A DNA stretch of 49,896 bases from the NCBI GenBank assembly GCA_030698885.1, contig JAUYLN010000016.1, positions 1-49,896 on the forward strand, in the 5' to 3' direction. A model generated the notes under the pieces. It searched no databases and was not told the DNA's origin. It worked only from the letters and a program-made list of their open reading frames with translations. A program made the translations under genes and the position numbers. Shown in pieces: positions 38,256 through 46,359 of this stretch (the first letter of the stretch is position 1; each line of letters opens with the position of its first letter). Source of the stretch: a bacterium. Its GTDB lineage: Bacteria; Patescibacteriota; Minisyncoccia; 2-02-FULL-40-12; IGHO2-01-FULL-4-A.

Positions 38256-39215
38256 TTAAGGCTTTATGAGCCGTTTAAATTCTTCTACCATCGGGACCTT
38301 TTCGGGGTCAAGGCCATAATTTTTAGCCGTATAGTAAGATGCCCAGAGCGACAAAATAACAGACGAAAATATTTTATACAACAGTCCTCGGTCATTATCA
38401 AGTACTACATTTTCCATGGCCAGATTCTTATCTGAAAATAATTTAGATGTAATATCCATTCTGTTTTGAATCTGTGGCAAGTCGCTCAAATCTTTTAGAA
38501 ATATGAAATAAAAATTATTTGACAGCTCCTTTACTTCTCCGAAACCTGTCATTTCGTTGTGGTTTAACTCCGGCCAAATATTAAAAAATGCCGGTATTTT
38601 GCCGTTCTCGTTAAAATTTATTTTCCAATCGCGGGCCAACGGTCCGTTAATCGTTGAAGAATAAATAATTGGGATTTTACCTTCTATCTTTTCGGCTAAA
38701 GACTTACCGGCCAATTCAGAATCTAAATTTAAACCTTCTGTTAGTTTGTTAGCCTCCCTAAGCCCGTCTTCATCACTAAGCGCTTTTAACATTGCCATAA
38801 AACTGAAACCGAGAGCCATTCTCGGCTGAATACCGGTATCAGGCATTTGGATGTAGGGAGTATCTTGTTCTTTAGCCAGCTCCAGAAGTTTACCCCCAAC
38901 CGTAATTAAAATGACAGAAAGACCCTTGTCGCGGGCTTCATTGTAAGAATTTACCGCCTCTTCTGTATTGCCGGAGTATGAACTGACAATGACTGTATAG
39001 TCTGTGATGTTTTTAACGATAGGTAAGCCATAACTGCGATGGGAAATAATTTCAAGCTCCGGCCTGTAAATCCATAGAAAATCGGAAGCGATGTTTGAAC
39101 CGCCCATTCCGGCGATTATAAACTTACGGGTAGGTTTAAAATTATCCCGGTTTTTTATTTCGGGATTAAATCTGAACTGCTCATTGAATTTCTTAATAGA
39201 TTCGTGCATATCCAT
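38256..39215 (-). CDS. bifunctional phosphoglucose/phosphomannose isomerase
   Basis: 319 residues with two SIS folds. FIIAGMGGSNIASDF and VIVSSYSGNTEEAV bind the sugar phosphate; the end GLDPEKVPMVEEFKRLI is typical of the bifunctional PGI/PMI family first known from archaea. It interconverts glucose-6-P, fructose-6-P and mannose-6-P and could feed sugar nucleotides to the surface-polymer genes. It heads a three-gene run with the thioredoxin-like gene and ccdA. Confidence 0.93.
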   Translation of the reverse strand: MDMHESIKKFNEQFRFNPEIKNRDNFKPTRKFIIAGMGGSNIASDFLWIYRPELEIISHRSYGLPIVKNITDYTVIVSSYSGNTEEAVNSYNEARDKGLSVILITVGGKLLELAKEQDTPYIQMPDTGIQPRMALGFSFMAMLKALSDEDGLREANKLTEGLNLDSELAGKSLAEKIEGKIPIIYSSTINGPLARDWKINFNENGKIPAFFNIWPELNHNEMTGFGEVKELSNNFYFIFLKDLSDLPQIQNRMDITSKLFSDKNLAMENVVLDNDRGLLYKIFSSVILSLWASYYTAKNYGLDPEKVPMVEEFKRLIKP

Positions 39216-39279
39216 ATTATTGAGATGGTTTCAAAACCCCATATTCAGCTATAATTTCCATATCTGGCCTACATGCTTG

Positions 39280-39321
39280 CGAAAATTATTCAACATATCA
39301 AAGGATATGCTTCATAATTTT
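39280..39321. repeat. hairpin in the 39216-39436 spacer
   Basis: GAAAATTAT / ATAATTTTC outer arms with inner ATATC / GATAT and a 4-base loop. The rest of this spacer shows no gene. Confidence 0.55.
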
Positions 39322-39395
39322 CACTTCACCCTAGGCACATATATGAAAATTCTATCTTGAAAGAGGGCCTTGAAGCCATCTCGTTGATTTTAGCA

Positions 39396-39425
39396 AAAAT
39401 AAAAAGGGAGCGCCACTGCGCTCCC
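39396..39425 (-). terminator. rho-independent terminator after the SPFH gene
   Basis: Minus strand GGGAGCGC, AGTG loop, GCGCTCCC, then TTTTTATTTTT. Confidence 0.9.
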
Positions 39426-39436
39426 TGTCAGAAAAC

Positions 39437-41389
39437 TTACCTCTTTGTTTTTCCGGTCTTGTCCATTTTGTCTTTCGGGGGTCTCGTAGGAGGCGCGCCC
39501 CCTGCCCGCTCTATTCTTATAGGCTGGGCTTCCTTCGCCTGCGTAGGGCCTGGTCCGACAGCATAACCACCGCCCAGATTGACCTCCACCAAACGAAATG
39601 TCTCAAGCATCTTTGCGGCATCATATGGATTGACCATGCCCACGCTCGCTATTTTTACCGGCCATGGCGCGTCACCCAGACTATTATTTAGACCGGTTAA
39701 CGCTTCTCCCCTTGTATTCATAGCATCCCTGCTAAACCCCGATGCTTCTTTCTGGAGCTCAGCTTCAACGGGAATATGCTGAAATTTTGTTTTTGCTTGC
39801 TGGCTGGCAAGCGCCGTTCGCCTTTCTTCTGTTTTCTTTTCCTCTGTCAGGGTTACCGCCTCTTTTTTGGCATTAACCTTGCGGGTCGCCAGATTAAAGT
39901 ATGCCTGGAGATTAGCATCACTTGAAGTATCAATATTTTTAATATTGAAGTACTCAAGCTCCACATGCTTTTTATTTACGATTTCTTCAAGGGCGGTCTC
40001 CATTTCTTGCTGGAGCTTCTCGCGTCTTTCGATAAAATCATTGGGAGACCACCGGACGGCTTCTCTTTGAGTCACCTCATTAATCTGGCGAACTAAGGTG
40101 TCTCGTACGAATTCTTTTAGGCTTCTGTTGGTAACCAGGAAAGCCGGGACATTCTCACGCTTTACTCTGATGCCAACCTCTACCTCAAGTTTCGGTCTAT
40201 ACCCGCCCTTAATGATGACCTCAATGGGACTAAAACTGTATTCATTATTAGGTCCCTTATCAAAACAGATGCCAAGCGGAGTAGTATTAACCGGCTCCAC
40301 CTTAGCTACTATCGGATGAATATTATGGAAACCCGACCCCAGGGTTTCTGACAAAACCCCAATCTTTAGATTTCCGCCCAGTTTGAAACCAGGCTTTAGC
40401 ACGCCGTCAGTATCTAGGTCAGATTCTTTGGGCCTTGGTCCGGCATTAGAGATTAGTCCTCCAATCCACCCTTGCGGAATGAAGGTTGCCCTGACAATTC
40501 TTTTTTCTATTGCCTCGGTATTTAAAGCATAGGCACCAGGCTCTATGATATCGGGCTGAACCCCTCTCTGAAGCCCTGCCTTAAGAGCCACTTCAAGATT
40601 CTGGAAATTATTGTGGCTCAATGCATCACCATCTTCAGTAACTACTTCTAGCCTGTCCGCCACCGAAGCGCCTTCGGTTGAAGGATCGCCGATATTAGAG
40701 ATGACATAGGCAAATTGTGGCCACTCTACTTCTACCTCTTTTTCTTTTTTATGATCATCCGGATCTTGTTCTTTAATTTTTACTTTTTCCGGATATATTT
40801 TGACCAAATCAATTAATTCTATGTCAAATAGACTTAAGTTAAACGGATATCTCCCCGGAGGCACGAGAGGTAATTGAGTGCCTACTTCTCCGCCGTCTTT
40901 TAAGAATTTTTCTCCATTCGCAAAATTATCACATTCAATAAATTTTTGCGATATGATTTGGCTTTGTGGGAGGGGTCTTCCGGTCTTTGCTTTTATTAAT
41001 CCGCGTTTGTTATCCGGAATCAAAAACATATCCCTAACTGTAATCTTGCCGAAAAATCGGACAAAAGGAATTAAATGCCATCCGGGACCATAAGTCTTTG
41101 CCCATATTCCTTGTTCCCCGCCTATGGCGATATTTCGCCAAGAAGGCATTTTAGGAGACAAGATAAATTCCCATTCTATGGTTGCGTATTGCGGAACGCC
41201 ATTAAGAGTTCCAACTCGAAATGCGCCGGCCCACCAAAAGAATCCTAACAAAACCATTACCAGCAACGCCTCAACTATCGCTATAACCGGATTGCCGGTT
41301 GCGAGATTTTGGCCAAATTTAATTCCCGCCTCGTAAAATAAAAGACAAAGCAATACGGCCAACAATATCTTGAACACTACTTTCCACAT
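39437..41389 (-). CDS. SPFH/band-7 (flotillin/stomatin-like) membrane protein
   Basis: 650 residues. Two N-terminal hydrophobic helices (about 5-22 and 33-55), a central SPFH domain, then the helical part REAVRWSPNDFIERREKLQQEMETALEE with FNIKNID and an Ala/Glu/Lys-rich coiled-coil (NAKKEAVTLTEEKKTEERRTALASQQAK), and a Pro-rich basic tail (GGAPPTRPPKDK). SPFH proteins form ring- or cage-like membrane scaffolds. GAGGTG lies 5 bases before the ATG, and a TTGACA-17-TAATAT promoter precedes it. A C39-like peptidase gene is divergent. Confidence 0.88.
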   Translation of the reverse strand: MWKVVFKILLAVLLCLLFYEAGIKFGQNLATGNPVIAIVEALLVMVLLGFFWWAGAFRVGTLNGVPQYATIEWEFILSPKMPSWRNIAIGGEQGIWAKTYGPGWHLIPFVRFFGKITVRDMFLIPDNKRGLIKAKTGRPLPQSQIISQKFIECDNFANGEKFLKDGGEVGTQLPLVPPGRYPFNLSLFDIELIDLVKIYPEKVKIKEQDPDDHKKEKEVEVEWPQFAYVISNIGDPSTEGASVADRLEVVTEDGDALSHNNFQNLEVALKAGLQRGVQPDIIEPGAYALNTEAIEKRIVRATFIPQGWIGGLISNAGPRPKESDLDTDGVLKPGFKLGGNLKIGVLSETLGSGFHNIHPIVAKVEPVNTTPLGICFDKGPNNEYSFSPIEVIIKGGYRPKLEVEVGIRVKRENVPAFLVTNRSLKEFVRDTLVRQINEVTQREAVRWSPNDFIERREKLQQEMETALEEIVNKKHVELEYFNIKNIDTSSDANLQAYFNLATRKVNAKKEAVTLTEEKKTEERRTALASQQAKTKFQHIPVEAELQKEASGFSRDAMNTRGEALTGLNNSLGDAPWPVKIASVGMVNPYDAAKMLETFRLVEVNLGGGYAVGPGPTQAKEAQPIRIERAGGAPPTRPPKDKMDKTGKTKR

Positions 41390-41428
41390 AACTCACCTCG
41401 TTGTAAAAGATCGTTAAAAACCTAATTT

Positions 41429-41457
41429 ATATTAACAATTATATGATGTTTTGTCAA
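41429..41457 (-). promoter_or_regulatory. promoter of the SPFH gene
   Basis: Minus strand perfect TTGACA, 17 bases, TAATAT; leader carries GAGGTG. Confidence 0.55.
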
Positions 41458-41530
41458 TATTTGCCTTCGTCCTGTGGAACGTGCTTTACTTGGTCCAACA
41501 CACCTGCCGGAGGGGCCGGTTGACACTAAT

Positions 41531-41965
41531 ATGCGTCTATTGCGCTATGGCTTTATGCAACCGAATGACTGGACCTGTGTCCCTGCCGCAACCAGGATTA
41601 TCCTGCATAATTTTGGCCTCAATCAAAGCGTTTCTGCCATAGCCAAAGAAATGGGAACCGTCAGGGGCGGAACCACTGAATCTGCCCTAATCAGGTTCAT
41701 GAAGAAAAAGGGCCTTAAGTTTACAATAAAAAGAAAGGCCGGCCTCAAAGACATTGGGGTTCGGCTAAAAAATGGCAAAATGATATTAGTAAGCTACTGG
41801 ATACCTTTTTATAAGGAGTACCACATTGCCATAGTTAAAAAAGTTACGGCAAAAAGAATTTATTTTCATGACACCTGGTTTGGTTCCAGCCACAGCTACT
41901 CGCTGGAATATTTCAAACTGCAGTGGAAGAAAGACGATAACTGGATGCTGACGATAAAAAAGTAG
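41531..41965 (+). CDS. C39-like peptidase-domain protein
   Basis: 144 residues from this ATG (163 from a GTG at 41474). FMQPNDWTCVPAATRIIL holds the oxyanion Gln and nucleophile Cys, HIAIVKK the catalytic His and FHDTWFG the Asp, the layout of C39 and C39-like papain folds. It is a bare domain without transporter parts or a signal peptide, so substrate and location are unknown. The start is uncertain: GGAGGGG at 41510-41516 lies 14 bases before the chosen ATG. Confidence 0.78.
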   Translation: MRLLRYGFMQPNDWTCVPAATRIILHNFGLNQSVSAIAKEMGTVRGGTTESALIRFMKKKGLKFTIKRKAGLKDIGVRLKNGKMILVSYWIPFYKEYHIAIVKKVTAKRIYFHDTWFGSSHSYSLEYFKLQWKKDDNWMLTIKK

Positions 41966-41998
41966 CATCCAAGAATTTTAAATTTATAATTTTAAATT

Positions 41999-42036
41999 CC
42001 TGCCTGCCGGCAGGCAGGTTAAATCAATTTTTAAAA
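41999..42036 (-). repeat. palindromic element, inverted copy of 20339-20377
   Basis: CCTGCCTGCCGGCAGGCAGG plus the conserved flank TTAAATCAATTTTTAAAA. Surrounding bases (41970-42079) are AATTTTAAA/AGTTTTAAC words. Confidence 0.8.
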
Positions 42037-42079
42037 TCCGATTTTTTTAAATATTCTAGCCTCAATTAAAAGTTAAAAC

Positions 42080-42727
42080 TTAAAATTTGGATTTATTGTC
42101 TTTATACACCTCAAACTGTCTTAATTCTTTTCTTTCTATCGGATCAGCCGGCCGCAAATCGCGGATGGCTGATTTTTTTATTAACGGATAGTGCCGGGCA
42201 TTTTCAAGAGCCTCATCCATATACCACATGTCTTCTTCCGATGTGAGCCAATTTTTATGGGCTAATTTAGATAAGTCAAAAGGTGCGGAATAGCTCCTTA
42301 AAGTTTTTTTACCGTTTTTGCCAAGAAAGTATTCATTAAAATATGACATGGCAAGCTCCCGGGGGTCTCGGTAAATCGGGTCTCGGTAGCGTAAAACAGT
42401 ATGATTGGTTTTGCTTATTGCACCCCAAAGCCCGTCTTTCTTAAATGGGGCCACAACATGGCTTTCGTCAGTGTCTTCAGTTTTAAGGTCAAGCAATAAA
42501 GGCCTTTGTCCGTGAAACCAAAAGATGGCCGCTCCGAATATAGCGGCCTCAATGCAATGGCATACACCCTCCCGCATAACCCTTCGTGGCGACATCAAAG
42601 TTTCGCCTTTGGGTTCAAAATTAATCGGCAATTTTTCCAGATAGTCCTGTACTTTGACGGGGGTGTTCAGTTTTTTAAATATTTGGAGCTCTCCGGGAGT
42701 TAAGAGTTTGAGATAGCTTTTATCCAT
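42080..42727 (-). CDS. transglutaminase-like-fold protein of unknown role, 215 aa
   Basis: The pattern EGVCHCIEAAIFGAA...GQRPLLLDL...SHVVAPFKKDGLWGAISKTNHTVLRYRDPIYR is that of a widespread bacterial family related to transglutaminase-like cysteine proteins: Cys in VCHCIEA, His in SHVVA. Substrate unknown. No signal peptide. An extended -10 box in leaderless position lies directly upstream. Confidence 0.75.
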   Translation of the reverse strand: MDKSYLKLLTPGELQIFKKLNTPVKVQDYLEKLPINFEPKGETLMSPRRVMREGVCHCIEAAIFGAAIFWFHGQRPLLLDLKTEDTDESHVVAPFKKDGLWGAISKTNHTVLRYRDPIYRDPRELAMSYFNEYFLGKNGKKTLRSYSAPFDLSKLAHKNWLTSEEDMWYMDEALENARHYPLIKKSAIRDLRPADPIERKELRQFEVYKDNKSKF

Positions 42728-42733
42728 GAACTT

Positions 42734-42742
42734 AGTCTATCA
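42734..42742 (-). promoter_or_regulatory. extended -10, leaderless position
   Basis: Minus strand TGATAGACT; seven bases on is the A of the ATG at 42727. Confidence 0.4.
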
Positions 42743-42767
42743 AACTTTGAGACCTTATGAAAAATAT

Positions 42768-43154
42768 CTAGGACTTGCTGGCGCTGGGGCTTTTTAAAGC
42801 CCCAGCGCGTAAGTACTGCACTATATAAACAGTGGCCCCGAGCTGTATTAGCGGAGAAAGGCCGATGTTTAAATATGGGACCGTAGGCATTAAGTTTCTA
42901 TACCCCCACCAGTTGAATTTAAGCGCCAAAAGCTCCATAAAAACCGATAAAAGCACCGCGATAAGCGCCTTGACCCAAACGGGCTTTTTTCTGAATATAA
43001 AAATTATGGCCGTAACATAAATGGCGTCCAAAATGGCAGCACCCGGTAATGTGTACCACTGATTTGTCAGATAAGAAGTTCTTAAGTACAAAAAAGCATG
43101 GGCATGTTCCCACACTAGGTTAACGGCCAGAGATATCAAAAATGTTGAAGCCAT
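42768..43154 (-). CDS. membrane protein of unknown function, 128 aa
   Basis: Four hydrophobic helices with WEHAHAFLYLRTSYLTNQWYTLPGA between the first two and KFNWWGYRNLMPTVPYLN between the last two. No family recognised. The last codons (ALKSPSAS) lie in a perfect GC-rich hairpin at 42780-42807, which may be a repeat insertion or protect the mRNA end. Confidence 0.65.
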   Translation of the reverse strand: MASTFLISLAVNLVWEHAHAFLYLRTSYLTNQWYTLPGAAILDAIYVTAIIFIFRKKPVWVKALIAVLLSVFMELLALKFNWWGYRNLMPTVPYLNIGLSPLIQLGATVYIVQYLRAGALKSPSASKS

Positions 43155-43171
43155 TTTATATGGGGCGCTAA

Positions 43172-44458
43172 TTATAAGACGCTAAGTTTAATCTCCTCAG
43201 TAATAGATTGGGTCAGAATGTCTAAGGGATATGCATTTAATTCCGTACTGTTAACCGGCGCAATTTCACTATCGTGCAACCCAAGCTGGGCCTGGAATTC
43301 CGGTGAAATATAATATTTTTTGCCCTTATTTATGTAATAAACTTGTTTTACCCTGTTGAACTCAAGAAATATAAATTTATTTTCTGGCGTAGAGCTTAGT
43401 TTAGCAGAAGTGCTACCGGGCAAAATTAATACATCGGACCACTTATTTCCGTAGGACAAAAACACCCCTTCATTGGGTACATGTCTTTTTAAGCCCTTTT
43501 GAGTAATATAATAAATTTTATTATCACCCTGCAGTCTGACCAGCGAACCCGGAACTATCTGGATGTCTTGAGTGCCCAAAACTATACCGTTAGATACTTT
43601 TTTATTTGATATGCCACCAATTATACAATAAGCAGAGTCATTGCAGTTTATACCTCCGATAGCCCCATCTATATCCTTGGCAAGCTTTTTATTGTTAGAA
43701 TTTTCCAGAGTTACTGCTAAAACATATCCTTTTTCAGAGGTAACATTAGTAAATCGGCCATAGTCATAACTAACCGTCTCATTATTTATGGACAGTATGG
43801 ACTCCGGCATCTTACTAATATATGCGGTACCGCGTCTATTTTTTTTGGTCAGAATAAGACCAAGCTCCCTCCAGCGAACATCAGCAGTGGCGCCACCCAC
43901 ATAAGGATAGTCGTTCCTATCTTTAAAGTATTTTTTAAGGGCAGTAGAAACTTTATTCAAGTCGGACATTCTTTTTGAATCATTTTTATCTTTAAGCTTT
44001 AATCCGCCCTCAGAAAAATTAATTCTTATTGATTCAATAAACGGACTCTGGTTTTCCTTTGAAGGCCTGGTTATAACAGCGGCCCACCTTAGCTCACGAC
44101 CCTGGCTTTGAAAATCATGAACAAGTCCCGGCTTGGTCCATTCCCAGGTGTCTCCGCCGTTATTGCTTAAATAATAAATTATTTCACCGCCGGTTGATGG
44201 TATGGAATAGGTTGAATTTAAGACGGCCCCAATTATGTCGTAGGACGTCTTTTTTATGGTCTTTGATTCTATCCTTGAAGATGAAGAATCATCCGATGTA
44301 AAAACTCTTCCGCTTATAATCTTAACCCTAGAAAAATTGGTATCTATTTTTGAAGCCGAATTAAACTCTTCAGTAAACACAAAAGTGCCGGCAAATGCCA
44401 ATTGTGGCCAAACTATAAATATAAGTGATAAGATGACAGGAAATACAAGGTATTTCAT
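43172..44458 (-). CDS. exported surface protein with a pseudopilin-like middle domain
   Basis: 428 residues with a signal peptide (KYLVFPVILSLIFIVWPQLAFAG). An N-terminal beta-sandwich-like part (EEFNSASKID...) is followed at about 164-245 by SDLNKVSTALKKYFKDRNDYPYVGG, which resembles the C-terminal region of type II pseudopilins without the N-terminal helix. The C-terminal part has repeat-like units with G-x-LVRLQGDNKIYYITQKGLKRHV and YYINKGKKYYISPEF, typical of surface proteins in these lineages. The gene has a leaderless promoter. Confidence 0.8.
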   Translation of the reverse strand: MKYLVFPVILSLIFIVWPQLAFAGTFVFTEEFNSASKIDTNFSRVKIISGRVFTSDDSSSSRIESKTIKKTSYDIIGAVLNSTYSIPSTGGEIIYYLSNNGGDTWEWTKPGLVHDFQSQGRELRWAAVITRPSKENQSPFIESIRINFSEGGLKLKDKNDSKRMSDLNKVSTALKKYFKDRNDYPYVGGATADVRWRELGLILTKKNRRGTAYISKMPESILSINNETVSYDYGRFTNVTSEKGYVLAVTLENSNNKKLAKDIDGAIGGINCNDSAYCIIGGISNKKVSNGIVLGTQDIQIVPGSLVRLQGDNKIYYITQKGLKRHVPNEGVFLSYGNKWSDVLILPGSTSAKLSSTPENKFIFLEFNRVKQVYYINKGKKYYISPEFQAQLGLHDSEIAPVNSTELNAYPLDILTQSITEEIKLSVL

Positions 44459-44465
44459 TATCTTA

Positions 44466-44493
44466 ATTATACAATTCTTATCAAAAAAGTCAA
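44466..44493 (-). promoter_or_regulatory. promoter of the 43172-44458 gene, overlapping a terminator
   Basis: Minus strand TTGACT, 16 bases, perfect TATAAT; start prediction at or one base before the ATG at 44458. The -35 lies in the 3' arm and T-run of the terminator of the upstream gene. Confidence 0.6.
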
Positions 44494-44525
44494 TTCCCTT
44501 ATCTATAATAGGTAAGGGAATTGAC
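44483..44525 (-). terminator. rho-independent terminator of the 44559 gene
   Basis: Minus strand GTCAATTCCCTTA, 11-base loop, TAAGGGAATTGAC (13-bp perfect stem), then TTTTTT. Confidence 0.9.
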
Positions 44526-44558
44526 GGGTAGTAACTATTGCCTTGTTTTATGAGGTTT

Positions 44559-45113
44559 TTAACCTATGAGCTCGCGGATAACCTCAAATAATTGAGTCTC
44601 TTTTATGCCCGAAATAGAAAATAGGACCGCTGCAATCAAGGCCACGCCTAGTGACAGGAGGGTGCCTATTCGCAAAATCGCAACTCCGCTAGCCTCATTT
44701 TTACTGTAATGACTGACAGATTTTAGAATTAACCATCCCGCTATCAGCAAAATCTGGTTAAACAAGAACAGTGCTGTATAGAAAATTATCTCAAACAAAC
44801 TTGCGAGATTCTTTAATTTAAACTTATACCATTCGGGATCAGACGCGTCCTTACCTGCAACACCACCCCATACGGGTTCGGCACTTCCGGATAAATCACC
44901 CGAAGACTGCAGGTACTCCCCTGTCTGAGAGTTTTCATGCCACCTTCTTGTGATATATCCTATCAGCAAATTACCTAGGATTATTATTTCAATAGCAATT
45001 GCGGGCCAAGGCTCAAGAGAAAAATAATATGCCAGCGCCACAAAAATATTGTTTATGACAAACAATATTATTAGATAAACCATCAGTACTCTGTTTAAAT
45101 AATTTTTGCTCAT
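44559..45113 (-). CDS. membrane protein of unknown function, about 184 aa
   Basis: Four hydrophobic helices (two N-terminal, two C-terminal) around a polar loop of about 45 residues (RRWHENSQTGEYLQSSGDLSGS). No family recognised. From the chosen ATG the product starts MSKNYLNRVLMVYLIILF, right before the first helix. Upstream in-frame starts at 45182 and 45203 would add 23-30 residues but overlap the promoter of the divergent CYTH gene, so they are less likely. Confidence 0.65.
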   Translation of the reverse strand: MSKNYLNRVLMVYLIILFVINNIFVALAYYFSLEPWPAIAIEIIILGNLLIGYITRRWHENSQTGEYLQSSGDLSGSAEPVWGGVAGKDASDPEWYKFKLKNLASLFEIIFYTALFLFNQILLIAGWLILKSVSHYSKNEASGVAILRIGTLLSLGVALIAAVLFSISGIKETQLFEVIRELIG

Positions 45114-45153
45114 TAAGATATCAAACTGACATCCATAGCGGTTAAATTCAACG

Positions 45154-45182
45154 TTGACTTTTGGCTGATAAATACTTATCAT
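45154..45182 (+). promoter_or_regulatory. promoter of the CYTH-P-loop gene
   Basis: TTGACT, 17 bases, TATCAT. Start prediction near 45189, followed by AAGGAG before the ATG at 45214. Confidence 0.6.
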
Positions 45183-45213
45183 CCTACTACCGTACGTTAA
45201 CAAGGAGCAGAAG

Positions 45214-46302
45214 ATGCCTAAAGAAACGGAACGCCGGTTTTTGGTAACGAGACCATCTAAAGGATTTCTTAATAAAAAATTTCCTCAAATTGAGATTGAG
45301 CAGGGATATTTTGAGCTTCTGTCGCCCGTAAAAAGTTTTAGAGTTAGAATTTCAAATAACAGCAGCGCCAGAAATGCATCTCTTACCATTAAATCCGGTA
45401 AAGGGATGGTCAGGGATGAAAATGAGCTAAAAAGAGTTCCCCTTAAGTTCGGCCAGCTTATGATGGATATTTCTCATCATAGATTATTTAAAACAAGAAG
45501 GCTTGTCTATAAATGGGAAGTTGATTCTTATGGCGGCCCTCTTTCGGGCATAGTTTTAGCCGAGCAAGAAAATCCTCCTGCCGGAAACCTTATTTTGCCC
45601 AAGATTATCGGCGACGGTATTGAGGTTACAGATATTCTCACTAACCTCCACCTGGCTCGTTTGTCAACTGACTTGGGAAATTCAGGTGAAAATCCCTTAT
45701 CCCATATACTAAAAATCGCCATTCCCATCAAAAAAATAGCACTCGTAGGCGGTCCCGGTTCGGGTAAGAGCGGGTTAATGAAATATCTGAAAGTTGTAAG
45801 ACCCGGACTTCAGATGGTACCTGAAACGGCAACTACTATAATGGAACGTCTAGAAATATCTCCCGGCGATTCAATCCCCGACAAGAGACGGTTTCAGCAA
45901 TTGATTTATAGGACTCAAAGCATTTTTGAGATTACATCAGCTCAAATAGCATCTCAAGAAGGAAAAACAGCTCTGGTTTTTGATAGAGGAACAGTAGACG
46001 GAGCCGTATACCTAGACGATGGCATCATGGAATTTGAGGGCCTCATGTGCACGAAATTAAGAGATGAATATCAAAGATACGACCTGGTAATAGCATTAGA
46101 AACTCCGCCCGAAGAAGTTTATAATAAAAACTGTAAAAACAATCCTAATAGATACGAAAAAAATTATCAGCAGGCCCTTGAAACCGGCTCGCGGACAATA
46201 AGCTGCTGGGGATGGCATCCCAACTTTAAATTTATTGCTAACGGCAGAAGCTGGGAAGATAAAGTATCCCGTGCGCTAAAAACCATAGACAACTTTGTTT
46301 AA
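45214..46302 (+). CDS. CYTH (triphosphate tunnel) domain fused to a P-loop ATPase/kinase domain
   Basis: 362 residues. Residues 1-155 form a CYTH domain: ETERRF at 4-9 matches the ExExK/R signature, with further charged strand residues (FRVRIS, LTIKSG, YKWEVD, LAEQE) that line the tunnel for triphosphate and metal. Residues 172-362 are an AAA_28-like P-loop domain: Walker A GGPGSGKS at 179-186, PETATT, VFDRG as the second motif and arginine-rich helices. CYTH enzymes act on inorganic triphosphate, thiamine triphosphate or cyclic nucleotides; the P-loop half probably phosphorylates or cleaves a nucleotide-type ligand. The fused pair is the notable point. It has its own promoter, AAGGAG and terminator. 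Confidence 0.88.
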   Translation: MPKETERRFLVTRPSKGFLNKKFPQIEIEQGYFELLSPVKSFRVRISNNSSARNASLTIKSGKGMVRDENELKRVPLKFGQLMMDISHHRLFKTRRLVYKWEVDSYGGPLSGIVLAEQENPPAGNLILPKIIGDGIEVTDILTNLHLARLSTDLGNSGENPLSHILKIAIPIKKIALVGGPGSGKSGLMKYLKVVRPGLQMVPETATTIMERLEISPGDSIPDKRRFQQLIYRTQSIFEITSAQIASQEGKTALVFDRGTVDGAVYLDDGIMEFEGLMCTKLRDEYQRYDLVIALETPPEEVYNKNCKNNPNRYEKNYQQALETGSRTISCWGWHPNFKFIANGRSWEDKVSRALKTIDNFV

Positions 46303-46310
46303 AACCAATC

Positions 46311-46351
46311 AAAAAGCCGCCAAACCTTATAACAAGGTCGGCGGCTTTTTT
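46311..46351. terminator. bidirectional terminator
   Basis: AAAAAGCCGCC-AACCTT / AAGGT-GGCGGCTTTTTT with an ATAAC loop; serves the CYTH gene and the convergent SurA-like gene. Confidence 0.9.
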
Positions 46352-46359
46352 AATTCAGA

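Noticed and set aside
42780-42807. Terminator inside the end of the 42768-43154 gene
   Set aside because: The stem is perfect but no T-run follows on either strand; kept only as a hairpin within coding sequence.
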